NCBI GenBank assembly: GCA_019084405.1
Contig: JAHRFX010000110.1
Location: 37,145 to 101,144, forward strand
Length of the DNA: 64,000 nucleotides
Reading direction: 5' to 3'
DNA from: Methanobacterium sp.
GTDB lineage: Archaea > Methanobacteriota > Methanobacteria > Methanobacteriales > Methanobacteriaceae
Numbering within the stretch: position 1 is the stretch's first letter; the number at the start of each line of letters is the position of its first letter. The position numbers and the translations under genes are program-made. Below are positions 12,806 to 22,266 of the stretch, piece after piece. A model generated the notes under the pieces. The model did not search any database and had not been told where the DNA came from. It saw only the letters and a list, made by a program, of their open reading frames with translations.

Positions 12806-13039
12806 TTAAAGTGATTTAATTAAAATTAATATCCCGATAAGGATTAATAGAAACTGAGGCCATGCCGCCAGGTATTGTGGTGGGATTAAACCTGTACTTA
12901 TGGCATACCATAAAAATCCAATAACTATCAGGACTAAACCGGCATAGATACCCAGGTTGTTTCTTTTCTTTTCTTTATTTTTTTTTAAATCTCTTTTTGT
13001 TTTCTCTTTGGTCTGGTTAATCTGGATTTTCTCATCCAT
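12806..13039 (-). CDS. Small two-TM membrane protein (LiaF/DUF5668-like)
   Basis: 77 residues. A highly charged Lys-rich N terminus (about 30 residues) precedes two membrane segments (about 30-48 and 58-76) separated by a short loop with Pro and Trp. The layout and the repeated G-hhh-IG pattern resemble the LiaI/LiaF transmembrane region. GAGGG precedes the ATG. No specific function can be assigned. Confidence 0.65.
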   Translation of the reverse strand: MDEKIQINQTKEKTKRDLKKNKEKKRNNLGIYAGLVLIVIGFLWYAISTGLIPPQYLAAWPQFLLILIGILILIKSL

Positions 13040-13227
13040 AAAATCCCTCGGTTATATTTAATATTGATATGTATCTCATTTTATTAACTTATTGCCTATT
13101 ATCTGTTATTAGGGGGAGATGGAAATTCAATATACTTGGTGAAAAATATATGTTGTTTTTGTGAAATACTCTCTGGATTTTATAGTTTCCATTAATCATT
13201 TATATGGATTAGGGCCAAGTTTCTAAT

Positions 13228-13965
13228 ATGATACCGGAAAGTCATCCCCGTTATGAATCACTACTAATTAGAGAAAAGATAGTGAAAGCCTTTAAAGAGG
13301 GTATCCTGGCTGACTCAGGCATGATAGCCCATGGAAGAGGGGAAGCTTTCGATTACCTCCTGGGAGAAAAAACCAGCACCCCGGCTAAGATGGCTATAAA
13401 AGCTGGAGCAGCAGCCATCCTTCTGGCAAAAAATCCTGTTTTTTCCGTAAATGGTAATACTGCGGCTCTTGTGGCTGAGGAAATGGTGGAATTAAGTCTA
13501 CTTAGTGGAGGGTGCCTGGAGATTAATCTCTTCCACCGCACCCCTCAGAGAGTAAATGCCATAGAAGGTGTATTAAAGCAGGCTGGTGCAGGGAAAGTAT
13601 TAGGATTAGATGATGAAAAATTAAAATACTTAGATGGAATCGAAAGTCCCCGGGCCACTGCCAGTCCAGGAGGCATCTATGATGCAGATGTAATTCTGGT
13701 ACCCTTAGAAGACGGTGATCGGGCAGATATTTTGGAAAAAACTGGTAAAACAGTGATAACCATTGACTTAAACCCCCTGTCCCGCACCTCCCGGATGTCA
13801 TCAATTTCCATAGTAGATAATATTGTAAGGGTTCTACCCCTTTTAATTCAGGAAATACGCAATCTAAAAAGGGAAAGAATAGATAAACTGCAGCAGATTT
13901 TAGATAACTTTGATAATCAAGAAAATTTGAAAGAGTCTCTAAAGTTTTTTAAGATAAAAAAATAA
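13228..13965 (+). CDS. 4-phosphopantoate--beta-alanine ligase (phosphopantothenate synthetase)
   Basis: 245 residues. It matches the archaeal phosphopantothenate synthetase family (COG1701, formerly DUF137), which joins 4-phosphopantoate to beta-alanine in archaeal CoA biosynthesis and replaces bacterial PanC. Characteristic stretches are ESHPRYESLLIREK at the N terminus, AHGRGEAFDYLLGE, GNTAALVAEE, and the C-terminal DLNPLSRTSRMSSI. No clear RBS precedes the ATG, so the transcript may be leaderless. The next gene is a P-loop protein once grouped with dephospho-CoA kinases. Confidence 0.88.
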   Translation: MIPESHPRYESLLIREKIVKAFKEGILADSGMIAHGRGEAFDYLLGEKTSTPAKMAIKAGAAAILLAKNPVFSVNGNTAALVAEEMVELSLLSGGCLEINLFHRTPQRVNAIEGVLKQAGAGKVLGLDDEKLKYLDGIESPRATASPGGIYDADVILVPLEDGDRADILEKTGKTVITIDLNPLSRTSRMSSISIVDNIVRVLPLLIQEIRNLKRERIDKLQQILDNFDNQENLKESLKFFKIKK

Positions 13966-14102
13966 TTTTATATTAAATATTTCAGAGTTTATGAAACTAA
14001 AAAAAGAGACCTATTTAATAGATAATCTGTTACAATAGTATAAACAATATCTGCTTTTAAAAATTAATCAATTATAATTATTCTAATAGATGAAGTGAAA
14101 TA

Positions 14103-14660
14103 ATGATAGTAATTGGTATATCCGGGATGCCGGGATCAGGTAAAGGAGTTATATCCCGCATGGCCCAAAACAGGGGTCTTAAAATTATCAGAATGGGGGA
14201 TGTTATCCGGGATGAGGCCAAAAAAAGGAAGGCTGATGTGGGTGAAACCGCGGTAACCTTAAGAAAAGAATTCGGGGAATACGTGGTGGCTAAAATCTGC
14301 GTGGATATAATAAAATCAGATTACGCCCACTTAGGTGAGGAAGATAGACATTATCTTATTGAAGGAATCAGGAGCCCTTATGAAGTGGAGATATTCCAGG
14401 AAAACTTCCCTCAATTCAGTGTCATATCTGTTTTTTCCAGCCCTAAAACCAGATTCAGGCGTTTAAAACGAAGAAAACGTTCAGATGATTCTTCAAATTT
14501 CTTAGAATTTAAAAAAAGAGATAAAAGAGAATTGGGTTTTGGTATTGGCAATGTTATTGCCACCTCAGATCACCTGATTGTTAATGAGGGCCCTCTGTGG
14601 AAATTTAAAAATGAGATTAAAAGAGTATTAAAAAAGAACTTAAAAATCGTGAAGAGATGA
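14103..14660 (+). CDS. UPF0200 P-loop kinase-like protein
   Basis: 185 residues. Walker A GMPGSGKG lies at residues 7-14, followed by a DVIRDEAKKR motif and a lid-like Arg/Lys-rich segment (RFRRLKRRKRSDD near 120). This is the archaeal UPF0200 family, which resembles adenylate and dephospho-CoA kinases but has no proven substrate that I know of. The archaeal dephospho-CoA kinase that has been characterised is a different family. It sits 4 bases upstream of the UPF0201 gene, and the pair is probably cotranscribed. GTGA precedes the ATG. Confidence 0.8.
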   Translation: MIVIGISGMPGSGKGVISRMAQNRGLKIIRMGDVIRDEAKKRKADVGETAVTLRKEFGEYVVAKICVDIIKSDYAHLGEEDRHYLIEGIRSPYEVEIFQENFPQFSVISVFSSPKTRFRRLKRRKRSDDSSNFLEFKKRDKRELGFGIGNVIATSDHLIVNEGPLWKFKNEIKRVLKKNLKIVKR

Positions 14661-14664
14661 GATT

Positions 14665-15042
14665 ATGCAATGTTCTCTTAAAGTATATACCCCGGTTAAT
14701 CCAACCGAAGATCCGGTGAAGGTGGAAAAAGCAATTACCAACATATTTAAGCCAGGTAAACTGGAAATTGGGCCTTCCCATATAACCTTACATGCAGGTA
14801 TAGATTCTTTATTTAAGCTGAAGGAGGATTTAGAACAAAGAAAAATAAGGTCTTGCGCCCGGAGTGTGATGGAAGTCAAGGAAAATAAAATCAGTTTCAT
14901 TCTAAGTAAACAGGCTGCTCTTGTTGATGTGGTTAATCTACTTGAAAGTAAATCACCTTTAGGAGAATTAGAAATTGAAATAACTACTTCCGATGTGGAA
15001 GGGCTGCTGGATTGGCTGGCACCTGATATAGAGGATGAATAG
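14665..15042 (+). CDS. UPF0201 RNA-binding-like protein
   Basis: 125 residues of the archaeal UPF0201 family (COG1325-type, sometimes annotated as an exosome-associated RNA-binding protein). The N-terminal half has a ribosomal-L5-like alpha/beta pattern (VYTPVNPTEDPVKVEKAI). It is translationally close to the UPF0200 gene. Exact function is unknown. Confidence 0.75.
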   Translation: MQCSLKVYTPVNPTEDPVKVEKAITNIFKPGKLEIGPSHITLHAGIDSLFKLKEDLEQRKIRSCARSVMEVKENKISFILSKQAALVDVVNLLESKSPLGELEIEITTSDVEGLLDWLAPDIEDE

Positions 15043-15097
15043 TGAAAAATTAAAGAGTAAGGGATGGTTATTAATAAAAATTATATAAGAGATTTTT

Positions 15098-15105
15098 GAA
15101 AAATT
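15098..15105. repeat. Target-site duplication, left copy
   Basis: GAAAAATT directly precedes the left end of the insertion sequence. The same 8 bases follow the right end at 16553-16560, as expected of a target duplication. Confidence 0.9.
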
Positions 15106-16552
15106 GGTTGTGTTGCAAGTTTAGTTAAAATTCAGCATGTTACTCCAGTTGTGTTTATGATCTGAACTTCACCACTAATCAATTTTAGGTTATCGCCTTT
15201 CACTATTTCATGTTTGAATTTTTGATATGATTCTTCTGACACGTAACGTGTTAGTACCAGGTTTAGCATGGCTTCCAGGCCTTTGGTGGTCCATCGCATC
15301 CATTTATGCTTGGTTCTTTTGGATATTTCACCCATTAAACGTTCAATGATATTGGAATTCCAGGGTATCTGAACACCTTTAACTGCCATCACTGCAAATG
15401 TAACAGCATTATTTGAATGTTTTCGGATGAAACGAGCTGTTTTAAAACATCTAAGTCCAACGAGTTCCTCTGATAATTTTTCCATGGCATCCACAGTTTT
15501 ATGTATTCTCACCTGTAATGCCTGGAAGTTTTTATCCTTCATATGTTTGAGCACGGAATTTTTCAAAGGCCAAATAATAGTTTCAAGTCTTGTGACTAGT
15601 TTATTTCTCTCTTTTAAGGATAATTCCTGGTCAGACCATAAATAATAGCTCGTGTCACTGATTAAGTGGATTAAATCCAGTTGATATGTTCTATCACCAT
15701 GTGTCAGGGCGTTTCTCATCTCAGGATCTGCATCACCAATTATTGCAGCTTTTATCATCTAATGCATTGTCATCATCAAGGTCTTGTGCTGTTTCTTCCC
15801 ATGATCTGTTGATTTTACAGTTTAAGAGTGCTTTTTCCCCGTCTTGAAGGCCTAGAACTACGTTTACATGGTTTTTGTCCTGGTCTTTTTCCTGAGAATG
15901 GGTTTTAGTACTGTCACTCCAAGCAATATTCAAACTTGCATCTTGAATATTATCACTTGTATGGTTATTAATGTCTGTTCCTAATTCGATTACTTGGCGG
16001 TTGATGGTGCAGGCTGATGGGAAGTCTGGTGTGAAGATTTTACCTCCTTTAACTGCATCTCGGTAAGTCATTTTTGTAGCTAATTCCACACCCATCATGG
16101 CTATATCTTCCTGGTAAACTTTCTGTCCATTGAATTCCACCATTGTTTCCAATGGTAAATGAATTTTATTAGTTTTTTTTATCCTTAACACGATGCAACT
16201 TAAGATTAAGCCTACCCACAGATGTGCATGGATGACGAAGGGCAGAACCCGCACGCTGACATTTATTATTTCCATTTAACCGACTGTATTTCTCCCCACA
16301 ACATCGAACAACCATTATCTCATCAATTTTATGAATAACTGCTTCAGTTGCCTTTTGTTCAAGTCTCAAGTCCCTAATTTTAGTTGCAATATTACCCACA
16401 GAAACTTTCTTTCCTTCTTCAAACCGTAAGTTTATTTGAAGAGAAACTTCAATATCCATACGGGATCACCCCACCATTTGTTGCTTTAGTAACACAACTG
16501 AAGGTGTGGTATCCCACACAATTTATAATTTAACCGATCATGAAACACGACC
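15106..16552 (-). mobile_element. ISH6-like insertion sequence (1447 bp)
   Basis: The boundaries come from imperfect 26-bp terminal inverted repeats: the left starts GGTTGTGTTGCAAG (15106-15131), and the right, read inward from 16552, starts GGTCGTGTTTCATG. They match at 19 of 26 positions. Both ends are flanked by the 8-bp direct repeat GAAAAATT. The interior holds a single transposase reading direction on the minus strand, now split by two single-base shifts. The C-terminal block (IIERLMGEISKRTKHKWMRW) is of the ISH6 type known from haloarchaea. The intact target duplication suggests insertion recent enough not to have decayed, though the transposase is broken. Confidence 0.85.
15132..16459 (-). 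pseudogene. Frameshifted ISH6-family transposase
   Basis: Three overlapping reading frames (16459-16169, 16275-15733, 15758-15132) join into one protein if one A is removed from an A8 run near 16173-16180 and one from an A4 run near 15752-15755. The span of 1328 bases minus 2 gives exactly 442 codons, a normal transposase size. Joined sequence runs KLHRVKDKKTNKIHLPLE at the first junction and DDKAAIIGDADPEMRN at the second. DDE-type acidic residues (GDAD, NIIERLMGE) survive. Both shifts are of the same sense, so decay, sequencing error in homopolymers, or slippage are all possible. Confidence 0.8.
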
Positions 16553-16560
16553 GAAAAATT
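16553..16560. repeat. Target-site duplication, right copy
   Basis: GAAAAATT, identical to the left copy at 15098-15105. Confidence 0.9.
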
Positions 16561-16585
16561 AAAAAATAATATTTAAGAGAAATAA

Positions 16586-17266
16586 TTATTTATCTTCTAA
16601 TACTGCCTCTTTTATGAGGTAATATCCACTATCCACACTATAGTGGTTTTCTGCTTTAATTATATTGATTTTCTTTTTAAATAAGGGACCATCCACCACC
16701 AGGGTTTCAGCTTCACCACCTTCAAATGCCATATGGATGCCGAATTTATCATGGAGTTTTTTTATATCTTCTAATGCTTTCTGGTCAATTATTCGACCAA
16801 GCCATGATTCATCCAGACCTTCAGCAGCCACTCCGGTTATAATTACCTGCCAACCCTGATTAATAATATCCTGCATATACAAGTAGGGATCCACGTCCCA
16901 TAAAGGAGCTACTGATTTTAAATCCAGCTTGTGGCATAAATCATCAATACGGCTTTTTTGATAGATGGATGAAAGTGCTCCAGAAAAGATGGCTTCTACC
17001 CCCCTATTTTTTAGTTTGGTTAAAGCAATTTCCAGATCATTTAATTCTTTTTCCTTTACTCCCCGGGTATTTGCCTGTAAAAGTGGGATGTCCAGTGCCT
17101 GTGCAGATAATTGGGTTATATGGATATTGGGGACATGATACATGTAGGAGTCTGGATTTTCAGATATCATGGAAAGAAGGTACAGGACCTGGTGGCCTTC
17201 TTCCTGTGCCTTTTTAAGGGCCATGGTACTGTCTTTACCTCCAGAAAATAGAACTGCAACTTTCAT
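16586..17266 (-). CDS. dph6: Diphthine--ammonia ligase family (PP-loop ATPase)
   Basis: 226 residues of the DPH6/MJ0570 family. The PP-loop SGGKDSTMAL is at residues 8-17, and the family motif EGGEAETLVVDGPLF is near the C terminus. DPH6 performs the last step of diphthamide formation on translation factor aEF2, using ATP and ammonium. Length fits the archaeal single-domain form without the C-terminal extension of yeast. It is 2 bases downstream of the membrane protein gene on the same strand, so they may share a message although they have no obvious common job. Confidence 0.85.
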   Translation of the reverse strand: MKVAVLFSGGKDSTMALKKAQEEGHQVLYLLSMISENPDSYMYHVPNIHITQLSAQALDIPLLQANTRGVKEKELNDLEIALTKLKNRGVEAIFSGALSSIYQKSRIDDLCHKLDLKSVAPLWDVDPYLYMQDIINQGWQVIITGVAAEGLDESWLGRIIDQKALEDIKKLHDKFGIHMAFEGGEAETLVVDGPLFKKKINIIKAENHYSVDSGYYLIKEAVLEDK

Positions 17267-17268
17267 CT

Positions 17269-18069
17269 TTATTCCTCTTTTCTTATTTTATCCTTTATTT
17301 TTTGAAGGTAAATTAAGATATTATCTATGAAAATTCCTGCCAGACCAGTTATCATCCCTAATATTCCACAGAAAAGAATAATATTTAGCTGTCCCGGCAT
17401 CCTCTCTCTTAAATTAGAAACCTGCTCCTTCACCGGTCCCTTTACACTGGTAAGGACCACTTCTTCTTTAGAAATTTCATTAACCAAATTATCCACCTGG
17501 TATGGATCTGCTTCTATACTTACCTGGACATTACTATAACGGGTGCTGATACCTCCGGTAAGCATCAGCCAATCAGATAAGGTTTTTATGGCCTTAATAG
17601 GGTTGTGTCCTTTTTTTACATTAAGTATGATGGTCCCATTGGTATAAACTTCATAGGACTCTATATTCGGATCCACTATAGAGATCCTTTCCTCAATCAT
17701 TTTTTTACGTTCCTGGGTGAAATTATCAGTTCGGATAATTATCCCACTACTTTCCACATTACCCACTCCCTCCAGGGCCTGAACATCGGTAATGAAACGA
17801 TTTAAATCAATATTGGTGGATACATCCACCATGATTATCTCGGGAGAGTCGCTGGTAAGCTGGTATAGGCCCCGGGCCATTTCTGGAACATCCTCATATA
17901 CCGGGGAGATAAAAAATGCACCCCCCACCGCCCCTATCATGAAACCCAAAAATATGACAAATATAATGTTCTTTTTACCTATAATAGGAGTTAAAAGTGC
18001 GATGGAAAATATGAAAATCAGTAATAGTATAAATAGCACTATCATTATAATTGATACCCAGGTGTCCAT
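17269..18069 (-). CDS. Membrane protein of unknown function, three TM segments
   Basis: 266 residues. Two N-terminal membrane segments (about 5-28 and 33-53), a soluble region of about 165 residues with an alternating beta/alpha pattern like duplicated ACT or ferredoxin-like folds, then one C-terminal segment (about 232-252). The soluble region would face outside. It lies between diphthamide and filament genes and is read in the filament direction, so a surface-structure role is possible but not shown. I do not recognise the family. Confidence 0.7.
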   Translation of the reverse strand: MDTWVSIIMIVLFILLLIFIFSIALLTPIIGKKNIIFVIFLGFMIGAVGGAFFISPVYEDVPEMARGLYQLTSDSPEIIMVDVSTNIDLNRFITDVQALEGVGNVESSGIIIRTDNFTQERKKMIEERISIVDPNIESYEVYTNGTIILNVKKGHNPIKAIKTLSDWLMLTGGISTRYSNVQVSIEADPYQVDNLVNEISKEEVVLTSVKGPVKEQVSNLRERMPGQLNIILFCGILGMITGLAGIFIDNILIYLQKIKDKIRKEE

Positions 18070-18082
18070 TTTATCGTCTCTA

Positions 18083-18493
18083 TTAGAATTCTTTAGTAGC
18101 TACTATGTTCCCATTGACCTTACTAACATATACTTCCTTTTCCAGTTTATTCTGTTTGTATAGGGGAACGATCCATACGGATATGGTTTCATTATTAATT
18201 TTTATACTACCAGAGGCAGGTTCACCGGTACGAAGACCAGTTTCAGTTGCTATTTCTTTGGCCTGCTGGCTGGTTACATTCAAAGTAGTAGTGTTGGTCT
18301 GGGTGGTGTTGTTACTTTCACTGGAGGTGGTGGTAAAGGGCATGGTGCGCAGTGGTTGAGGGGCAGAAGTATCATTTTGGACTATAACTTCCCCTGGACT
18401 GTGTAACGGATTGTAGGCATATATAACTATGATAAGAGCTATTACCCCTAATCCAATTAATGCCTTTTTTTCCCAGTTTAAATCCAGATCCAT
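18083..18493 (-). CDS. Secreted/anchored PepSY-like small protein
   Basis: About 136 residues: an N-terminal membrane anchor (about 11-28), a Thr/Ser/Asn-rich linker (about 45-75) with several N-glycosylation sequons, then a C-terminal ~65-residue domain (SQQAKEIATET onward, ending NGNIVATKEF) with a PepSY-like pattern. A GTG nine bases upstream is possible, but AGGTG sits 6 bases before the ATG at 18493. It heads the group of minus-strand surface genes at its 3' side. PepSY domains often modulate proteases, and no target is evident. Confidence 0.65.
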   Translation of the reverse strand: MDLDLNWEKKALIGLGVIALIIVIYAYNPLHSPGEVIVQNDTSAPQPLRTMPFTTTSSESNNTTQTNTTTLNVTSQQAKEIATETGLRTGEPASGSIKINNETISVWIVPLYKQNKLEKEVYVSKVNGNIVATKEF

Positions 18494-18615
18494 TATTAAC
18501 ACCTGAAAATGAGTTAATCTAAAATTTTATTATAGTGTATAAGTGGCCCTATAAAAAAGTTTGGAAATAATAAGTTATGTGATTTTGGAAAAATTCAGAT
18601 AAATAATTAAAATAA

Positions 18616-19017
18616 TTAAATTTTGGTGAATTTTATAGTTCCATTATCATTATAAGCCGTGAATTTTTCACCTTTATTCATAGTAACCGAGTTTATATTG
18701 GTTTTAGGAACCAGACGAATATCAATGGTGCTACCGGCATATTTGACCTGTACAAATCCATTAGTGGTAACATCAACCGTTATATCCATATCCGAGGGTA
18801 TGGTGATGTTAGCCGAATAACCCCGGCCATTGGTATATACAGTATTTATGGTGGTGGCCACCCTTTCTCCCACCATCCGGGCTCTTCCCAATTCAGCAGT
18901 AGATGATCTATCAGTTTCACCGCCTATAATGCTGATTAAACTGCCAATGATAATCATGGCTATTAAGGTGGCAAATAATAAGTCTACGGTTGCTACTCCC
19001 TGGTTATCTTTTAACAA
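18616..19017 (-). CDS. Prepilin-like surface protein
   Basis: About 133 residues. A short charged leader ending in Gly (KDNQG) runs straight into a hydrophobic helix (VATVDLLFATLIAMIIIGSLISII), the arrangement cleaved by archaeal prepilin peptidases, followed by a beta-rich soluble domain. GGTGAT four bases before the TTG at 19017 favours that start over the ATG at 19029. It is the last gene of a tight four-gene set (23163 to 18616) whose members all have this leader, so a multi-component pilus or pseudopilus is likely. No family name could be assigned. Confidence 0.7.
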   Translation of the reverse strand: MLKDNQGVATVDLLFATLIAMIIIGSLISIIGGETDRSSTAELGRARMVGERVATTINTVYTNGRGYSANITIPSDMDITVDVTTNGFVQVKYAGSTIDIRLVPKTNINSVTMNKGEKFTAYNDNGTIKFTKI

Positions 19018-19035
19018 TAGTATCACCATTTATGT

Positions 19036-20127
19036 TTAGTTATAGGAACTTTCTAAGTCAAAGTAATTTCTATAAAAGGTGGATAGGTAAAATATAGAAC
19101 CCGCCGGGTCTTTCATTAAGGGCCGATTATTACCCGATATCCTTACTTCTATACCTGATCCAGTCCGGTAAATACCCCTCAAGCCTAAGAAATATTCATG
19201 ATCCACCGCAGAAATGGATCGGCCCCCATACTCTTCCATTAAGGGGTTTCCTATAACAAAAGTACTCATTCTAACTTCAGGTCTACTAGAAGTGGTATTG
19301 GTATTATTTTCCAATCTATCAAAGAAAGATAATCCATGGGGATCCGGGAAGTAATAGGGACGGGGTGTAATCCCTGAAGGATTATTGGTTCCATTTAAAT
19401 AATTCCATAACTCATACAAACGGGCATTGGGATTATCCACCACATCATCCATATGGAAGTCCTTGCCGGTATAGGGAGAATCTTCATAGTAAGGTGACTT
19501 GAAAATTACATTGGAGTTTCTTTCTTTAGAATTTACCCAAATATAAGGGTCTTCCAGGCCACTTATAGAAACATAAGAGGTTATAGGTGGAGTAACTCCT
19601 TCATATACCTGATCTTTTTGAACCACTTTGATGGGGATACCTCCCCGTACATGAACATAAAATCCAAAAGGATCATCCTGACTGATAGTCACATCCTTCA
19701 ATAACAGAGTTTGGTTGGTATAATTATTAATGGGGATATTATTAATGAAAATTTCACGCCCGGTCTGGCGTTCTAATTCTTTACAACTATCAATTAACTG
19801 TACATTTAATGAATTAACAATATTCTGACGTATATGTTGTTTACTGGTTCCGTTGGGAAAGAAAGGGTTAGTGTTATTTTTAATTTTGTTATCATCTATT
19901 ACCTTCCGGGTGGCATTGTAGGCTGAATTTCTACCTGCATCGGCTGAAGATTTTTCAATAATACTGAAAATGTTTTGGGCAGTATTATAGGTTACATCTC
20001 CCCCAATGGCTATACTGGCCAGGGTATTGGATTCATTAACTATTTCTCCAAAATTTATGGCAATAACTAATACTGGTATTAAAATCAGTACTGCTATGGG
20101 GCTGAACACATATCCTTTTTCATCCAT
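19036..20127 (-). CDS. Large pseudopilin-like surface protein
   Basis: 363 residues. Leader MDEKG, then a hydrophobic helix (about 6-28), then a large extracellular domain with many Asn-Xaa-Thr/Ser sequons. A ribosome site GGGGAT precedes the ATG. It is flanked at 10 and 6 bases by two other leader-bearing genes, so it is almost certainly cotranscribed. Size exceeds that of a major pilin, which suggests a minor or tip subunit. The extracellular domain is unrecognised. Confidence 0.7.
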   Translation of the reverse strand: MDEKGYVFSPIAVLILIPVLVIAINFGEIVNESNTLASIAIGGDVTYNTAQNIFSIIEKSSADAGRNSAYNATRKVIDDNKIKNNTNPFFPNGTSKQHIRQNIVNSLNVQLIDSCKELERQTGREIFINNIPINNYTNQTLLLKDVTISQDDPFGFYVHVRGGIPIKVVQKDQVYEGVTPPITSYVSISGLEDPYIWVNSKERNSNVIFKSPYYEDSPYTGKDFHMDDVVDNPNARLYELWNYLNGTNNPSGITPRPYYFPDPHGLSFFDRLENNTNTTSSRPEVRMSTFVIGNPLMEEYGGRSISAVDHEYFLGLRGIYRTGSGIEVRISGNNRPLMKDPAGSIFYLSTFYRNYFDLESSYN

Positions 20128-20137
20128 TTTTATCCCC

Positions 20138-22261
20138 TCATTGCCTCCATAAGTCTAACCTTACCGGTATGTTATTGGGTAAATCACCAGTATATAATGC
20201 TTCTGTTTTTAAAAGTGAGTAATCAATTGGAATTCCAGATTCTATTAAGGCCTGTTCAAGTTTTTGTCTGGCTATTTGTTGAGCAGCACTAGCATTTGAG
20301 GAATAACCAACGGTCCACATGTTTTCTAAAAATTCAGGATAAAGTATTGCTACCCGGGTACCTGAAAAAATTTCGACAGTACCATCATAGTCTCCAGATT
20401 CCCACTCCTTCGCACCTGTAGCCGTGACACGTATCCTATATTCTCCTGGAATTAGAGTATAATTTCCAGAATTTCCAGTGGTAAATACTTTTGTACGATC
20501 TGCATCAAATGATGCAAGGTTAATATAATAAGGGATGGTTGTATTTGTAGGATATAACTCAACCCAATTCCAGCCATTATGAATCTCCACTCGTATAGTC
20601 CTGGTGTCCATACCCGTACCTAAAAAGAGATAGGCTTCCTTAGCACCTTCTCTTATATTAAGCCGACGTGTTCCTGGTTGTTCTCCTAACTCTTGAGTAT
20701 AAACATTATTATTAGACTGGAAACTACGGAAGGGGAAAATATCCCAGAGAATAGGTAATTTGGTATAGCTAACTGAAACATAAGAATCGACTAATCCTGC
20801 TAAATCGAAGTCCTCACCAGCTACACGATCCCAAGCAGTAATCCTCACTTTATTATGTCCTTCCCGTAGAAATTCGGTAGGTATGTATATGGTACCGGGC
20901 ATATTTCCATAACCATGATAAGTACCAATAATACCACTATACTGTACACCTTGAAAGTCATTTGAGCAGAAAATTGTTCTCCATTGATTACCATCCCATA
21001 CTTCCACCATGGCGTTATCTGTAGCACCATATATATTCATAGTAACTGTAGCATCCAGTATACGTATAGGGGGAGTGACGTTTTCTCGAGGTAAATCAAA
21101 TTCTCGTATTACACTTACCGCCGATCCACGACGGTTACTAGGTAAATCAGTTATTACAAAAGGGATACCATCATCGAAATCATCCAGTAAATTCTGATTA
21201 CTACTAAAATCAGGCCAGTGCATAACTCTACGGGTAGTAAATGTGGATACATCATCACTATGCAAATCATATATTATACCATATTCATTTGTCGCATTTC
21301 CACTTATATTCTGAGCACTAGGCACAGCCAATCCTCCAGCATCAGCAAAATGGAACACATCAGGGATAACACCTTTTGGAACTTTATATGTTGTAGTATA
21401 ATTGCCAATAATTGAAAACCAAGGTAAATCATACCAGTTCCCTTTAATATCACGGAAATGAACATAATACTCATTACTGCCAGTGTTCAATAGATTATGA
21501 TTAATTATCCCCCTATAGTTCCAATTTCTATTTTTATCAGTATTGGGCTGAAAATTTAAGAATATGAAGTCATCACGGTTAACCGGATAAGTAATATTAT
21601 TAATAACCACATTGGCATCAAAAGCAGACCTATTACTTTGCGCGTAGGAACCTAATATGAAATAAGCACCAGTGATATCAGAATTCAGTGGAATAGAAAA
21701 TGGTATGGCTTGGATACTAGTTCCATAACCCCAATAGGGATTAGTTCTTAGACCACCAGTTTTATATGGATCAAAATTTCTAAGCCAGTTGTGGAAATTC
21801 CATAAGGTGGTGGTTACATTAACCTTTTGATCTTCAAATTCGGCTTCTTCCAATTTATACCAGGCCCTACCCATCCAACCTTCCTGGGGAGCAGAAACTA
21901 CTTCCACCCGGGAAGTAACATCATTAGCCACTAAAAGCCCACGGTTATCTTCAACAGCAGGGTTAGAACCTAATGTTAATTTATAACCTGTACTAGAAGG
22001 AATAAGATAATCTAAAGATTCTCTAAGTAATTGATCACCTTTTGCAGTTTCACCCTGAGCATAATAAGTAGAAGCGGTGGTCAATGTACCATCCAGCTGC
22101 ATAACCCGTAGTGCATCAGCAGCTATGGCATCCAAGCTTTGCTGATCCTGACCGGCAAAACCAGGTACCATGTAATATGATATAAAAGCTGCACTAAAGA
22201 CCATGAATATGGCCAGGGCCAGAACAGCATCGGTGGTAAATATTAGTCCTTTATCATCCAT
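20138..22261 (-). CDS. Large pilin-like adhesin/surface protein
   Basis: About 707 residues. Leader MDDKG, a hydrophobic helix (about 6-30, FTTDAVLALAIFMVFSAAFI), then a long extracellular region with repeated beta-sandwich-like segments, many aromatic residues and sequons. GTGAT sits just before the ATG at 22261, better than the GTG at 22270. The upstream gene stops at 22267, so the two are translationally coupled. A single-pass, filament-assembled adhesin is the simplest view. The binding target is unknown. Confidence 0.7.
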   Translation of the reverse strand: MDDKGLIFTTDAVLALAIFMVFSAAFISYYMVPGFAGQDQQSLDAIAADALRVMQLDGTLTTASTYYAQGETAKGDQLLRESLDYLIPSSTGYKLTLGSNPAVEDNRGLLVANDVTSRVEVVSAPQEGWMGRAWYKLEEAEFEDQKVNVTTTLWNFHNWLRNFDPYKTGGLRTNPYWGYGTSIQAIPFSIPLNSDITGAYFILGSYAQSNRSAFDANVVINNITYPVNRDDFIFLNFQPNTDKNRNWNYRGIINHNLLNTGSNEYYVHFRDIKGNWYDLPWFSIIGNYTTTYKVPKGVIPDVFHFADAGGLAVPSAQNISGNATNEYGIIYDLHSDDVSTFTTRRVMHWPDFSSNQNLLDDFDDGIPFVITDLPSNRRGSAVSVIREFDLPRENVTPPIRILDATVTMNIYGATDNAMVEVWDGNQWRTIFCSNDFQGVQYSGIIGTYHGYGNMPGTIYIPTEFLREGHNKVRITAWDRVAGEDFDLAGLVDSYVSVSYTKLPILWDIFPFRSFQSNNNVYTQELGEQPGTRRLNIREGAKEAYLFLGTGMDTRTIRVEIHNGWNWVELYPTNTTIPYYINLASFDADRTKVFTTGNSGNYTLIPGEYRIRVTATGAKEWESGDYDGTVEIFSGTRVAILYPEFLENMWTVGYSSNASAAQQIARQKLEQALIESGIPIDYSLLKTEALYTGDLPNNIPVRLDLWRQ

Positions 22262-22266
22262 AGTAA

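Noticed and set aside
16169..16275. Programmed frameshift in the transposase at A8
   Set aside because: The needed shift is +1, not the -1 usual for insertion sequences, and a second shift of the same kind follows. Decay or sequence error is simpler.
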